Of a stretch of DNA of 64,000 nt, positions 45,536 to 57,174 are shown one piece after another. The notes below the pieces were generated by a model. It searched no databases, was not told where the DNA came from, and saw only the letters and a program-made list of their open reading frames with translations. How positions within the stretch are numbered: position 1 is the stretch's first letter; the number at the start of each line of letters is the position of its first letter. Location: positions 67,029,741 to 67,093,740 of the forward strand of contig CM041465.1 of NCBI GenBank assembly GCA_023213395.1. Direction: 5' to 3'. Source of the DNA: Cycas panzhihuaensis. Taxonomy: Eukaryota > Cycadophyta. Position numbers and translations under genes: made by a program.

Positions 45536-45816
45536 AAGTTGTGCAAGGAGTGATTAATGACCAACAAAATTCTTGCACGAATCTTTTCATCATCTATCTC
45601 CCATTGTAGTTTAGCTGCAGCATCTGTAGGAGCTGTTGGGGCGGATCCACTCGAAGTAGCTATTGTAGTCGTTGCTGGTGTGTTGGGTGTAGGCTATAAG
45701 TGGACTCTCTAAAGGCCTTCATATTTTGCAGCATTTTTAATTCCAATGTACCATATATCCCAATTTTCTTTTCCTTTCAATATGTAGTTAACATTTTGCT
45801 TGAATTGAGATGACAT
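45536..45816 (-). pseudogene. gag: gag N-terminus of inverted fragment D
   Basis: A clear start MSSQFKQNVNYILKGKENWD at 45816, then IWYIGIKNAAKYEGL-stop, and after it HLQPT-like, IATSSGSAPTAPTDAAAKLQW and the ILLVINHSLHN block, ending at the fusion point. This copy preserves the ATG lost in F and C and so fixes the true gag start of the lineage. The stop after KYEGL corresponds to Trp in F. Confidence 0.85.
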
Positions 45817-47742
45817 GGTGATGATGAAGAAGTAGAAGAGATGATAGAAGTATGTGCCACTAACACGTGTGGCTAGTACACCTGGCGTAGCAGGGATGTA
45901 GAAATGATTGTTATGATGAGAAGCAAGCAATGATTAACTATTTTTCAAAAAAAAAAGAATATAAGTAATGATATAAGAATGGGGCCTAATGTAGAGCTGG
46001 AAAAGAGCGGTGATATGTCGTGCCACTAACCTCTTACTTATGTCCAAATGTAGGTGAGGTTTCGATGCCTAAGGCTTCTAGTATACGATTAGGGCCTTCA
46101 CTTGTGATACCTGCACCTACGCTTGCTGATGAAATGCAAGTCACAGTGGAGCCCAGGTACTCAAAGCCCTCACCCAGTTCACGAATAAGCAGCTTTATAC
46201 CTCCTCTGAAGAGTTAAACGGTACTACATATCCCACGGTTATGACAGATATTAGACCAGGTTAATTTTAATCTTGCATTAAGGTTTTTAGTTTTCCCGGG
46301 TGGTTATCAGGATTATCCCTGATTGGAGGCCGTATGTATAGCTAACCTATCCCTCCACCACTATTCCGGTTAAGACTAGACCCAGTATGAAACTCACACC
46401 TCCCTTAGGGCCTGGACTTTGGCCAACCTTAGTCTATTTCAACCAAGGTGAGTGTGTGCACAAGTCAAGAACTGGCAGTATAGATCATACAGATGAGATT
46501 CCTTTTAGGAATAGTGTAAGATGTTTCCGTATAACTGAAAACTAAAATAAAAACTTGCCAAATGTGCTTGCTTGCTTTTTGTGCTTGCTTTATTGTTGTT
46601 GCTGCTTTTGTGATGCTTTATGCTATGTGTGCAAATAGAAAAGCATGCTAGATTTAGCAAGGGAACCAGATGTTGCTTCCGATCCAATGTTTCCCTTGCT
46701 TTAGTACAATGTTTCCAAATATGATTTTGGAAGTTTTAATACAAAAGCCACAATGGGCTAAAAAGCAGATCAACTTGCCACTAAAATGATGATTTTTCTA
46801 AATCTATATGCATTCTATTTTGCCCTATTTTGTGATTTTTTCACAAAATTTACAAATAATGATAAATGCACAACTTTTAGAAATTACAAATATGAAGGCC
46901 TAAATGATGAAATCTAAATTTATGACAGAAGGAAAAAGTGTTCAGAATGTCGTTTATGATAGATTTGTGAAGTCATATTTTAGAAAAGCCATAAAACGTT
47001 TCTGCTCGAAAAAGCACCAAAGCAAAAAGCATGCCAGATCAACTGTCTCAAAATCTGGACTTCAATATATCAAAAGTTACATTTTGACATTTACATTAAC
47101 TTTTCCTTCTACACCATCTATAAAATATGCCAAAAAATTACCCAAAATGCCCTTACAAGGTCCTTTGTGGGGTTGAGTAGGCAAAATCAGCAACCGTGAG
47201 AAAACTGCATAGATCTCACTAACAAGTGGATGAAATTTGATGATATTTGTCTTAAAATGATCTTAATACATAAATATAATAGATCCCTTAATAAAAGTTT
47301 CATACCTTCAGCATATAATGGAAGACTTTTAATAGGAAAAGTGCTTTAAATCACTGATCCACAAAATTTACCCTTTTTATCACAGCCAAAACTCACTATT
47401 TTAGGCTAAATATAAAGTTGCTCCATAAGACAAAAATGATCCTATAGTGAAGGCAACCTTTCACACCAAATTTTATCAAATTTTGAGATGGTTGAATTTT
47501 TATGAAAATTTGGGCCTTTAATGCTCCTAGGACTATTCTAGCAACTGGATGGCTTCAAAAACCTGTATTCTTCACCTCTGAATTTCTACACACATGTACA
47601 AAGTAGCAACATGTAATATACTTATAATTTATACTCTCAAAATGTTAAAAAAATGAATGCACTCTCAATACTTCACATTGAAGGTGAAGGAGAGGCAAAA
47701 TGACTCCACGCAAGTGGAATGGAGTGAATAGATCCTCTTCTA
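45817..47742 (-). other. Leader of inverted fragment D
   Basis: Homologous to the leaders of C and F. It lacks the SINE present in C (empty site aagtattgagagtg near 47660-47675). No protein recognised; 46904-47176 (+) is a shadow frame. Confidence 0.8.
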
Positions 47743-47754
47743 GCTCTGATACCA
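47743..47754 (-). other. Primer binding site of D
   Basis: Minus strand TGGTATCAGAGC, followed by the same tagaag-ggatctattcactc as in C. Confidence 0.93.
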
Positions 47755-47756
47755 TA

Positions 47757-47837
47757 TGTGACTTTCCGTTACACCAAAAGCCTTGGGGTGATTTGGGAAG
47801 AGGACTCCTCGGCAAGTGAACCAGCCATAGTCCAACA
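47757..47837 (-). repeat. 81-bp TG...CA segment at the 5' end of D
   Basis: On the minus strand it runs from TGTTGGACTATGG to AAAGTCACA, two bases before the primer site, where an LTR should be. It does not match the C-family LTR end. It contains accccaaggctt, also found in the SINE body at 36204-36214, so it may come from a SINE or from a different LTR. Confidence 0.5.
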
Positions 47838-48215
47838 AGATCTACATCTAGGTATGTAATATTTCTTAGAATAGCACCAATATCGTGGAGATCCAGACAT
47901 CAGAATATAGTTATTGATTCAATTGTCAAAGCTAAATACATTACTGTTTCTAAGACCAACAAGGAAGTTATATGGCTTAGAAAATTACTAGAAACATTAA
48001 ATATCACCCAAACAAGTCCTACTGGCCTTCGTGTGGATAATCAATTAGCGATCTACATGGCAAAAAAATTTGTATTTCATAATCATACCAAATATATAAG
48101 TATGAAAGTCCATAGGATTAGAGAACTTATTTATGATATCACAATTCAAATGGAATATTATCCCACAGCAGATCAAGTATCGATATCTTTACCAAATCAC
48201 TGCAAAAGGTGATGT
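47838..48215 (+). pseudogene. RNase H of element C, second half
   Basis: STSRYVIFLRIAPISWRSRH, VKAKYITVSKTNKEVIWLRK, VDNQLAIYMAKKFVFHNHTK, VHRIREL and TADQV. It resumes exactly where the left half stops at 42412. Confidence 0.85.
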
Positions 48216-48294
48216 TTGACTAATTTCGAAGGTAGTTAGGCCTTAGGGCCTCCATCTTCAACTGATCAAAGAAGATGACAACTAGATCATCATA

Positions 48295-48398
48295 CTCTAT
48301 TCTATTCTTAAAAACCACTTGTGTGCACAGAAGAATAAGAGTAAGTCTCTACTCTATCTTATTTGTGAAAATCCCGTGTGGGCACAGAAGGATAACAG
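48295..48398 (+). repeat. Paired 47-bp repeat in the 3' untranslated part of C
   Basis: Third occurrence of the repeat pair, between RNase H and the 3' LTR. Confidence 0.65.
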
Positions 48399-48711
48399 TT
48401 ACACTAGTTTTGAAAACTCAGAACCTATGAAATTTTGAAAAGGCATAGGGAATGACCAAATGATATATGGAGATTCAATAGATCAAGTTGTATACTTAAG
48501 CTACTTAGCTATCAAGCTACATCAGAGAGCCACCTTAACCATTTTGATTTATAAAAGAGATTATAGATTTTAGAAAGTCTGTGGGTTTTTATTCTCCATA
48601 AGAGTTTTCTCACAAAAGTGTCATTTAGAATTTTAATGTAATAATGAGACTCAAATGAAGATCTCATAGAATAGATTTTCTTAAAATGACCTTCTAGTAT
48701 TAAGGGGGTAT

Positions 48712-49023
48712 CGAAAGAGGTTAGTGTATCAAGGTCATTTGTATTGATTAATTAAGTGATCTTACGATATATTATTAGCATTAGTCTCATAGTGAAATAT
48801 ACTTTATGTTCATTTAGATGTAATTTCAAGTTCATATCATTAGGTGAAAAAATCTTAATGCTAATGCTCACCCTCAATAATAAAGGGAAAAATCTCAAGG
48901 AGGGAGTTATTATTTATTCTCACCTCCAAGTTTTGCTCTCATATCTTGTTTCATCTCTTTTTCATTGTCCATTTCCATTGTGTGCATGTGAGTGATTTAT
49001 TCCTTAGATCCATCATTCCTTCA
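48712..49023 (+). repeat. 3' LTR of element C
   Basis: 312 bp; starts CGAAAGAGGTTAGTG (TG changed to CG) after the purine tract taagggggtat and ends ATCATTCCTTCA, followed by gggtg. Confidence 0.9.
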
Positions 49024-49099
49024 GGGTGTGATGACACAAAAAGTAAATACACATGGTTTGGTAAATATTTGCCAATTTTATGATTTCTTTTATAAGTTT

Positions 49100-50560
49100 T
49101 TAGATAATATTTACAAATGATAGTTTATACTCATAACAAAGTAGTATGCCTCCATGGGGTACTATCCTATCAATGGTTAAGTATACAATAAGGTAATAGT
49201 CACAACATTATGAGATGCTACCAATGAGAGTAGTGTACATCATGAACAAAAGTAGTTTAAGCTTATTTTAGAGTAACATGTCCCTTATGGTAGTATGTCA
49301 ACTATATTATTTCTTTAAGGAATTTCTTGTTGATAGCCTCTTCAAACTCAAGGCCTTCTAACATTATAATTTGATAAGATCCATTGTCTAAACTCTACAT
49401 AATAATAAATGGACTAATATATTTTAGTCTAAACTTTAATAAGTAGTCATGTAAATACTCTAATTTAAGGATTTTATCACCTGTAATTAAGGGTCAGGGA
49501 TACAAATGTTTGTCATGGGTATTTTGTGCTTTAGTATTTGACACTAAATTATAGGGTAGGTAGTGAGGTATTTCTCATCAAGTGCTTCAAGGGCAAGTAT
49601 ATAAGCTTAACATTACCACTTTTCATTGATGAAATCTTTTAACAAAACTTATTAAGACAAGATTTCCACTTTAAGGTGAAGGATAGCTTTTGATCCATAG
49701 ATTAAGAAGAAGGGGATCATGCTTGTAGCTATGCTTATAGATGTTTGGTAGGCCCATAAGGTTAGGTAGACTTATAAATACTAATCTCTTTAAGAGTAGG
49801 CCATATTTTTCTTGAGAATGTTGACTATCATTTTGTTGAAAGCCTCAATTTAGGCATTACCTTTAGGGTAATAAGGGGATGATGTCTTCCGGATGATTCA
49901 AAATCTATCACAGAGCTTATCCATTTCTTTATTATAAAATAAGATCTTATTATCAATGATCAAGGCATCAAGGACCTTAAATCAATAAATGATATGTTGG
50001 AAGATGAAGGCAATGATTGTTTTACACATTATAGAGGAAAGGGGGACCACCTTACCTAACTTTGTAAAGTACTTAGTTGTAATTAAAATGAACTTATATT
50101 GGGTTGAGGACATGGGTGTTATAGCTCCTATGAGGTCAAAACCCCATTGAGAGAATGGACATGATAATACTATAGTATGTAGTGCTTATGATGGTTAGTG
50201 ATAGTGAATGACATTGGAATTCTCTTGGCACTTCCAACACCATTACATGTAATCATGGGTATCCTTAAACATGGTAGGCCAATAAAATCCCACACATAGG
50301 ATCTTTTAAGCCATAGATTGGCCTACAAAATGGTCTCCATAAATGGTATCATGGCATTCATGGAGGACTTAGTTTATCTTATTTGGGTTGATATATCTTA
50401 TGAGGTTTCCCTTAAATGACCTTTTATGCAACACATCCTATATGAGTAAGTATTACTAGGTAGTTGCCCTTATGCATAGCTTCACTTTCTCACTTACATC
50501 TTAAGGATACCTTTGTTGAGCCAGGTACCAAGCCTCATTGATTGGCCTTTAGACCTTAAT
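49100..50560 (-). pseudogene. Integrase of element J
   Basis: The minus strand near 50300-50030 encodes GDHFVGQSMA, FYWPTMFKDTHDYM and then WGFDLIGAITPMSSTQYKF followed by ITTKYFTKLGKVVPL: the gypsy integrase core with its first catalytic Asp. The C-terminus near 49380-49500 reads LLKFRLKYISPFIIM and LEGLEFEEAINKKFLK. Inactive. Confidence 0.7.
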
Positions 50561-50599
50561 TTGCTCAAGGACAAGGATTATTTCATTGGGTAAATAGTC

Positions 50600-51960
50600 A
50601 TCAATGATAGCATTTGAGGAATTAGGAAGGGGTACATGGGTGAGTTACGAGAAAACCACCATCCCTTTCTTAGATTTTCTATTAAATATTTTAAAGCTAT
50701 TGTTCTATAGGAGAATAAACCATTTCCTAGTCTATTTAATCAAATTGGATTGCATCATAAGTTAAGAAAGTAGATTTAGCTAGATGATCATGTCGGTTGT
50801 GTTTCCTAAAATATAATGCCTTAACTTCTTCATAGAAAACATGAGGGCTCAACTCATCTTCTCAATAGGAGTATAGCTAATCTCAATGGTGACTAGTATT
50901 TGACTTATAAAGTAGATGACCCTTTAAGTTTTCAAGTTATCATTTTGGGTGAGAATAATTCTAATCAATTCATTAATTGATGAAGTGTATAAAATGAATG
51001 AATGATGAACACTGGTCACGCCAAGATAGGGGTAGAGATAAGGGCACATTTAAGCTCTTAGAATGCCCCTTGGGCTTTACGGGACCACATAAAAGGGGTC
51101 CCTTTCTTATAGAGTCTCATTAGTAATTTTGCGTTAAGAGCCAAATCATCTAAGAATCGATGTAGGAAGCCTAGCCTATACAAAAATGACTTAATTTATC
51201 TTTGAGTCTTTAGAGGAGGCATATTTATGATGGCCTTAACCTTCACAAGATCAACATGGATCTTTTATTGAGAGATACAAAATCCCCACAATTTACTGAC
51301 TGTGATGGCAAAGATGCATTTAAGTGGATTGAGGCCTATGTGGTATTTTCTACATGTAAAAACACAATTGCCCTAGGTCTACAGGGTGATCAACTCTCTT
51401 TCATGAGAGGCCCATCAAGTCATCTGTAAAGATCTTGAGAATCTTGTTAATGAGGTTGTGAAAAATAAACTACATGATGCATTAGTAGGTGGTGCCAACA
51501 TTCTTGAGACCAAAAGTTATTTCTACATAGGTAAACATTCCCCAAGGTATAGTGAGGTGAAATTTAGATCTAATTATAGAACTTTGAATCTAACAGTTTT
51601 ATCAATGATTTAATTAATGAATGAAAGTGGAAAGTTATCTTTAGATAATGCATTATATATGTCCCTAAAGTCTACATATATATGTACAGTTTTGTTCTTC
51701 TTAGCAACTAGCACAATATCAATAGATGTAATAAGCCCAACATTATATAGTTTCTCCACTTCCATCTTCATGGTGGTGGACAAATTAGGATGTAAAGGTC
51801 TTTACTTTTGTCAAATTGGTTTGGCTTTGGGAACTGTTGTGAGGTTATGGTTGATAATATTAGAGCTTATGCCCTTCATGTCTATATACTCCCATGTAAA
51901 AATGTCCCAAAACTCTTATAACAAACTTGTATATTATTAAACCTCTTCATAGGAATGCTT
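50600..51960 (-). pseudogene. Reverse transcriptase-RNase H of element J
   Basis: Start near 51950-51600: SSNIINHNLTTVPKAKPI, MEVEKLYNVGLITSIDIVLV, VDFRDIYNALSKDNFPLSFI. The catalytic block reads FTDD (about 51433-51444; usually YIDD). Then LNPLKCIFAITVSKLWGFC, and DLVKVKAIINMPPLKTQ with SFLYRLGFLHRFL of the thumb. The RNase H follows with few conserved residues. Many stops. Confidence 0.75.
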
Positions 51961-52062
51961 GATGCCAATCTTAATGTCCTTATTTAGGGCAAGGATAATG
52001 TCTCTTATTTTCCTAGATAAAAGGATATTTCCCTCCTTGAAGTAAGGAGGGGCCTAATTAAT

Positions 52063-53115
52063 TCAGGGACCAAAAAGAGTTTGGATATTGTTAAGGTTAT
52101 GCAAGGAGGAGTTGATGGCAAGGAACTTCCAAAATCTTAGCTTATGGTGGTTTGGAGGTGGGTTAGGTGATAAGCCTGCTAAGTGCTCAAGTAAGGCCTC
52201 TCCATTCGTAAAATAATCTACCCCATAGATGGTCTTGCACATGGCAGGTGGAGACGGATTTGGGCTTGGGGGATGTTCGTACCAATCAATTACCCAACCA
52301 ACAAAGTGAAGGGACTCCTCTGATGAGTTCAAGTGGAGGTGGAGGATTAGTTGACTATTGAGAGTATGAATTAGGATCCTATAGGAGTCATGATCATATA
52401 TAATCAACTCATCATCAGAGAAAATAGATTTTGAATCTTCATTTGAATCATAAATAAAGAGGGCTTATTTTAAGATAAGCCTTGTAATCATGTTACTTAA
52501 GTGATCCTACACACATTGAATCACATTAATGGTTCATGGTGGAGGGGGTGGATAAGAAGGGGTCACCAACTAGGAATCAAGTTCTGATGGAGTGGAACCA
52601 TGGACCCTTAGGATGTTGTGTATATAGGCAATGAGCAAAGGGATGCCTCCTTAAAAATTTTCTTGAAATGGAGAGGGGTAATACATCCACTAGGCAAGGA
52701 TATTTGAGAATCATTACTTGGATGATTGGGATGTTAATTATGTAGAAGTTAGATAGAATGGTATGCTAACCATGCTTGCAAGAAGGGGGACTCTCTCTCC
52801 CATCAAAGTCATGTCAAGATTGGGTAGGGACCAAAGTGTATGGATTTAGGCTAAAAGGAGGAGAGGCATCTTCATGAGATACCTCTTATTAAGAAGAGGT
52901 AAGAAGACTATATGATGTGCAAGAGGCTCAGAGCCCTTATCCCTAGACTTAGGGTCATTAAGGATGGCAAGGTAGCTATAACTACCCATGCTTATATGGG
53001 TGAAATAAACTAAGTTGAGCTGAGGGGATGCATGATCTTCCCCATGGTAGGGTTTTTTCTCATCAAAGAATTTTGTCATAGATGGATTAAGAGGCTCCTC
53101 ATCACTATCCATAAT
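52063..53115 (-). other. Protease-reverse transcriptase spacer of element J
   Basis: Two open stretches (52063-52407, MIIYDHDSYRILIHTLNSQL..., and 52846-53112, MDSDEEPLNPSMTKFFDEKK...) lie between the protease and reverse transcriptase parts in the element's sense. They match no domain I know; they are probably the long variable linker of Tat-type polyproteins. Confidence 0.45.
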
Positions 53116-53219
53116 ATCAAAGATGGCTTAGCAGGTCAATAGTGAGGTTCAAGGTGGAGGAGGCTCACGAATCACAACTCACACTTATCCCTTATGGACA
53201 AATTTTATTTGCCCCCATA

Positions 53220-53540
53220 ATTAAGAATATACCACTTCTATTAGTCCAACAAAGGGCAACCCAAGAGGAGGTTGCAGTCAACATTGATATCCAAGACAAT
53301 GACATCGATAAGAATGATCTTATCCTTAATAGTAGAAGGCAAGGTTACTGTCCTTAAAGGTGCCCCCTCAATCCTATCATACATTTGGCATTTCCAAGGG
53401 ATAGGCTCAAAAGCCTTGATGCCTAGTTTCTTGAGGATTTAGATAGGCATAACATTCAGACCAATCCTCTTTAATGTAAACTTAAGTAGTCTCTAACATG
53501 TGGATGACCCATTTTTCCTTAGCATTATGGCATGAAGTGG
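53220..53540 (-). pseudogene. Protease of element J
   Basis: IGLNVMPI-stop-ILKKLGIKAF near 53415-53470 corresponds to the D-G-S-x-LN-PLSTLKKLGI motif, with the catalytic Asp region lost. The later part IILIDVIVLDINVDCNLLLG near 53255-53325 matches the retropepsin end (VMDI..YNCLLGRPW). Confidence 0.65.
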
Positions 53541-53999
53541 GGTTTTAGGTTATAGAGCTCATATGACAAGGAGAATTAATTGAAACTTTGCCTTTGGGTT
53601 GATTAGATGGTGGGTTAATGGGTTCCATTTATTTTGGGTTGGGGATGTAGCTTACCCCATTTGTTTTATTATTGCAGTATTTATTTGGGAGCATCATGGA
53701 TCAGGGAGGGGTCGTGATGGATTGGTTATTCAAGCTTGGGTTTAGAAATAGATTGAGATAGAGGATCCTATAGTGGACCTAGCTCTAGATCCTGGGTCTA
53801 ATACTGAGTGTTTCCATGGGTACAAAGGCCATCGATAAAACACCACATCTTGTTTAATAAGGGTTTGGATCTCTTTTCTTAAGAAGGTTTAAAGCCCTCC
53901 TTAGTTGGTTGCATGGTTAGAGCAATCTAGTAGACTAGCCTATAATGATGAGAGAGATCTTATGGCTTTGATGTAGATTATATTTGCTGTAACTTCAAG

Positions 54000-55560
54000 T
54001 ATTTGAGTGCTCTCTTAAGGGAGAAAATAGTAGATGTAAAGGAATCTGTAATCTTATCGATAGTACTAACAAAGAGCTTGGATGATGGTTGTTGGGCCCT
54101 TTAGTCATGCGGGAGAGATGGTGCCTTACAATATGGTGTATTCTTATTTATCTTTTCTAGACCAGCTTAGATCTTAATAGATATTAAGGCCAAGCATTTA
54201 ACTATGGTCAAATATGACATAGTTGCTTCCATCTTAAGGGCCTCTATTTGGACCTTAGGGCATATTACATTAACGAATATGTCTCTCTTTAAATCCCTAG
54301 GCAATATGACCTTGGAGGAATAAAGAAGATCATAAAACCATTAGACAAAATCTCTACTGAGTTTGTCTACTCCTTTCTTGAGAGAGATTAGATACTTAGG
54401 CCTACTCTCAAAGAATCTTACAATATCAAAGTAGTTGACGAATGTGTCAACTAACTATTGGAAATAAATTATGGAGTGGATGAGAAGATGATAAAACCAT
54501 TTCAATGCATATCCCTAGAGTGACCTAGGGAATAAATTCTTATGAATATGGCCATACACCCAATACTCTACACATGCCATGAGAAATACCCCGACATGTT
54601 CTATAGGGTTTTGTGAGGAAGTGCTATCAAATTTAGATACATCTAGATGATGGGATGGAAGGTTTATTCTTAAGTCCTCTAAAGAAATAGGACTAGACCT
54701 ATAATCCATGAAGGGTCATATTCCAAGTTGAATTTAAGGATCAAATGAGACATTAAAAGTTTAAGAGTAATATCCTACTTAGAGTGAGTATGGAGGGGAG
54801 TTAGGATAAAGGGTGTGACCTTATTGGTGGTATGAATAAGAAGGAGTCACATGGGACATTTCCTCCTTCTTAATAAGAAGGGGTCATGTCATGGTTGGAG
54901 TGAGACCGGTATGGGGGTGGTCAAGAGTAACTCAAACCCCCATATGGTGGAGTGTAATAGGAAGGATTGGCTTGATCCATTGCCCCTTAAGTGATGATGA
55001 TCGAGGAGGGTGTTATGAAAGGTTTCATATATGCCCCTTAATAGGCATAAAAATATGAGATCGAATGGGATGTATAAGAGGATGAGTGTGGCAAAGGATT
55101 ATATCTAATTGGACCTCTAATAGGATGTGCAACACTATAGGAGTGGAGATAGTCCACCAGATAGGTTGGGAAGGGAAGAGATCACCCATGCCCCCATTGT
55201 TGGGTCATATACCCTAATGGGATATACAATGAGGAGTTCGCATTGTGCAGATAGGGATAACCAGATGGGCCCATGCAGCAAGGATGAGGAGGAATAGAAG
55301 TATTTACTAAAAAGATTGATGTCATGGGTAGTTGGGGAATAGAGGTATGCAAAGGAGAAATGACAAATGTTTGTTGGGAAGCCTAGGGAGTGGTTTGAGA
55401 AGGGGCCTAAGATGGTTTAGGCCTTAACCCAAATAAGGTATTGGTAGAAGATGATGTTGTGGTTGTATTTAGAGGAAGTGGGGTTGTGGATTATATATAA
55501 GTGATAACATGGATAAAGTAGAGGTTGTAGATGCATTGAACAATAAGCATTGAGCCTAAG
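54000..55560 (-). pseudogene. gag: gag of element J
   Basis: 54709-54515 is open and ends IHKNLFPRSL, then ALKWFYHLLIHSIIYFQ, LVDTFVNYFDIVRFFESRP and GVDKLSRDFV: the plant gypsy gag core, very like that in L. A Pro/Tyr-rich N-terminal part is readable to about 55560. Confidence 0.7.
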
Positions 55561-56250
55561 AGGGAGTGGCTTCACCCGTGTTTTCCTCTAACTAGGCCCT
55601 AAGGGTCTCCACCATATCCTATAGGGAGTATATATCTAATTAGAGCATGAGCATGAGACTCGATTAAGTTCTAATATAACTTGTCAGTCTCATGAGATGG
55701 ATATGCTAGATTTCTACCTCCATGGGTAGGTTATTCATGTTAGTATGCACCCCCATATAGAGGTTAATCATGGTCATAGAAATCAAAGGCCCATTCTAAG
55801 GGAAATAGACCCATTATTAGTGATTCTTGGTCAATCGTAAGAATGGGTATATACTGGAACTCTAAATCGATAAGTGGGAGGCCACATAAGTGATAAGAGA
55901 ATCGTTATATTCATGACTCAATCAACATGTATAAATAAAGGAAATTATTCATAAGAGATACTTACATGAATTAAACAAAATAGGATATTATGAAAACTAA
56001 AGTAAATTTAAGGGAAAGGGAAGGACTTAGGTATACTAATAAGCTTCTAATTAGTAATTTCCCAATATGATCACTAGTAAGATGTGTAGTAGTGAGGATG
56101 ACTCAATAACAAACAAAATGCTAAAAACCAAGGGCATGATGAAGCTTTTTCATGTGGTCAAATGCGAACTAATGCCCCACTTAGGATGCTCATACACTTA
56201 TTAGGCATAAGTATGAGGCTTGATTATATACTTGTATGGTAGGGGACTGG

Positions 56251-56255
56251 CTTAG
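56251..56255 (+). repeat. Target-site duplication of I, left copy
   Basis: cttag, repeated at 62688-62692. Confidence 0.92.
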
Positions 56256-57157
56256 TGATCCCAAAATAGACCTTGATTGGTGAAGAAGTCAATTATCAAC
56301 CTTTCTCCTTGAGATCCTGGGAGTTAGTGTGGAAATCCCAATAACATCAAAACAAGAATGAGCCCACAAAAGGAAATTCTATACCAAATCATTTATACAT
56401 GCCATTGCTCCAAAAGTATGAAGAGTAATACTTTTATTAAACTATAAAAATCTCCATTTAATGGTGGAGAAAACAACTAGCAAAAGAATGGTCAAATTAC
56501 AAGGAATAAATGATACAATTATACCATAAGGGGGATTCCAACCCTTCAAAATGCTTCTCCAAGGATGTTTCCCAAGTCAAGTAACTTTCACCTTCCAGAA
56601 CTAAGTCTCCAACTCGTAATAGAGCTCAATTTATAGAAAGAAACCTAAATTGCATGTTTAACAAGTGGCAATCATGCAAGTATAACCACTAACCACCAGA
56701 ATACATGTTGTCCAAGTGGCCTTCATGCAATTCTTAAAGTTGTGGCTTGTAACTAGGCTTAACGAACTCCAATTCAGCTCAAATTTGGTACACATATAGG
56801 AATAATGTCCCCTTCACTTCCTCAAAATTTTAGCTCATTTGGATGCCATTTGACTACATTTTAATTCATTTAATGATCATATGTATTTGTTGTTTTTCTA
56901 CTGGCTTTGGGATTAATTTTATGAAAAACAAAGTTTGAACTCTAATCAAATGATATTTTCTGAACCCCACCTTTTGTACACATGTAGTGGGATGTGTCTC
57001 CTTCCTTTCCACAAAATTTCATATAAGTTTGATACCATTTGGCCATATCTCTTTCAGTTATACCAATGCCTAGCATTTTTTGCATCCTGTAGACATATGG
57101 AAGATTATTCTAGCATTTTTTGCCTCCTATAAACATATGGTAGATCCTCTTGGACCA
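56256..57157 (-). repeat. 3' LTR of element I
   Basis: 902 bp; plus-strand edges TGATCCCAAAATAG and ..CTTGGACCA. Partner at 61786-62687. A TATA-like sequence has not been assigned. Confidence 0.93.
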
Positions 57158-57174
57158 TGGCTCCCCTTCCTTGG
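57158..57174 (-). other. Polypurine tract of I
   Basis: Minus strand CCAAGGAAGGGGAGCCA next to the 3' LTR. Confidence 0.85.

Larger units (their letters stand above)
42413..47837. mobile_element. Chimeric 5.4-kb insertion (C2 plus inverted D) with TG...CA ends
   Basis: It starts TGAAAGAGG, the first nine bases of the C-family LTR, and ends CCAACA, flanked by agatc on both sides within the RNase H codons of element C. The inside is not a normal element: filler, a 33-bp copy of the left flank, then pol and 3' end of a C-family copy (C2, +) whose LTR stops at 45535, fused to an inverted gag/leader/primer site piece (D, -) and an 81-bp terminal segment. The insertion is certain from the empty-site comparison; how the inside was assembled is inference. 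Confidence 0.75.
35567..49023 (+). mobile_element. Ty1/copia element C, complete but split by a 5.4-kb insertion
   Basis: The left half (35567-42412) has 5' LTR, primer site, leader, gag, protease, integrase, reverse transcriptase and the start of RNase H. The right half (47838-49023) has the rest of RNase H, the 3' untranslated part and the 3' LTR. The halves meet in the same codon series (..gataaagatatagga agatc / agatc tacatctaggtatg..), compared with the uninterrupted version in C2 at 44394-44425. Flanks aggtg (35562-35566) and gggtg (49024-49028) fit a diverged 5-bp duplication. Removing the chimeric insertion, the SINE and the 100-bp insertion leaves about 7.6 kb, close to the 7.5 kb of sister element F. 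Confidence 0.85.
49029..56255 (-). mobile_element. Ty3/gypsy element J (Tat-like), degenerate
   Basis: Right to left on the minus strand: gag, protease, reverse transcriptase, RNase H, integrase. The order with integrase last and the sequence style place it in the Tat/Athila side of plant gypsy elements, like L. Stops are dense. Element I interrupts it at cttag; J sequence resumes at 62688. No LTR of J could be recognised. Confidence 0.75.
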
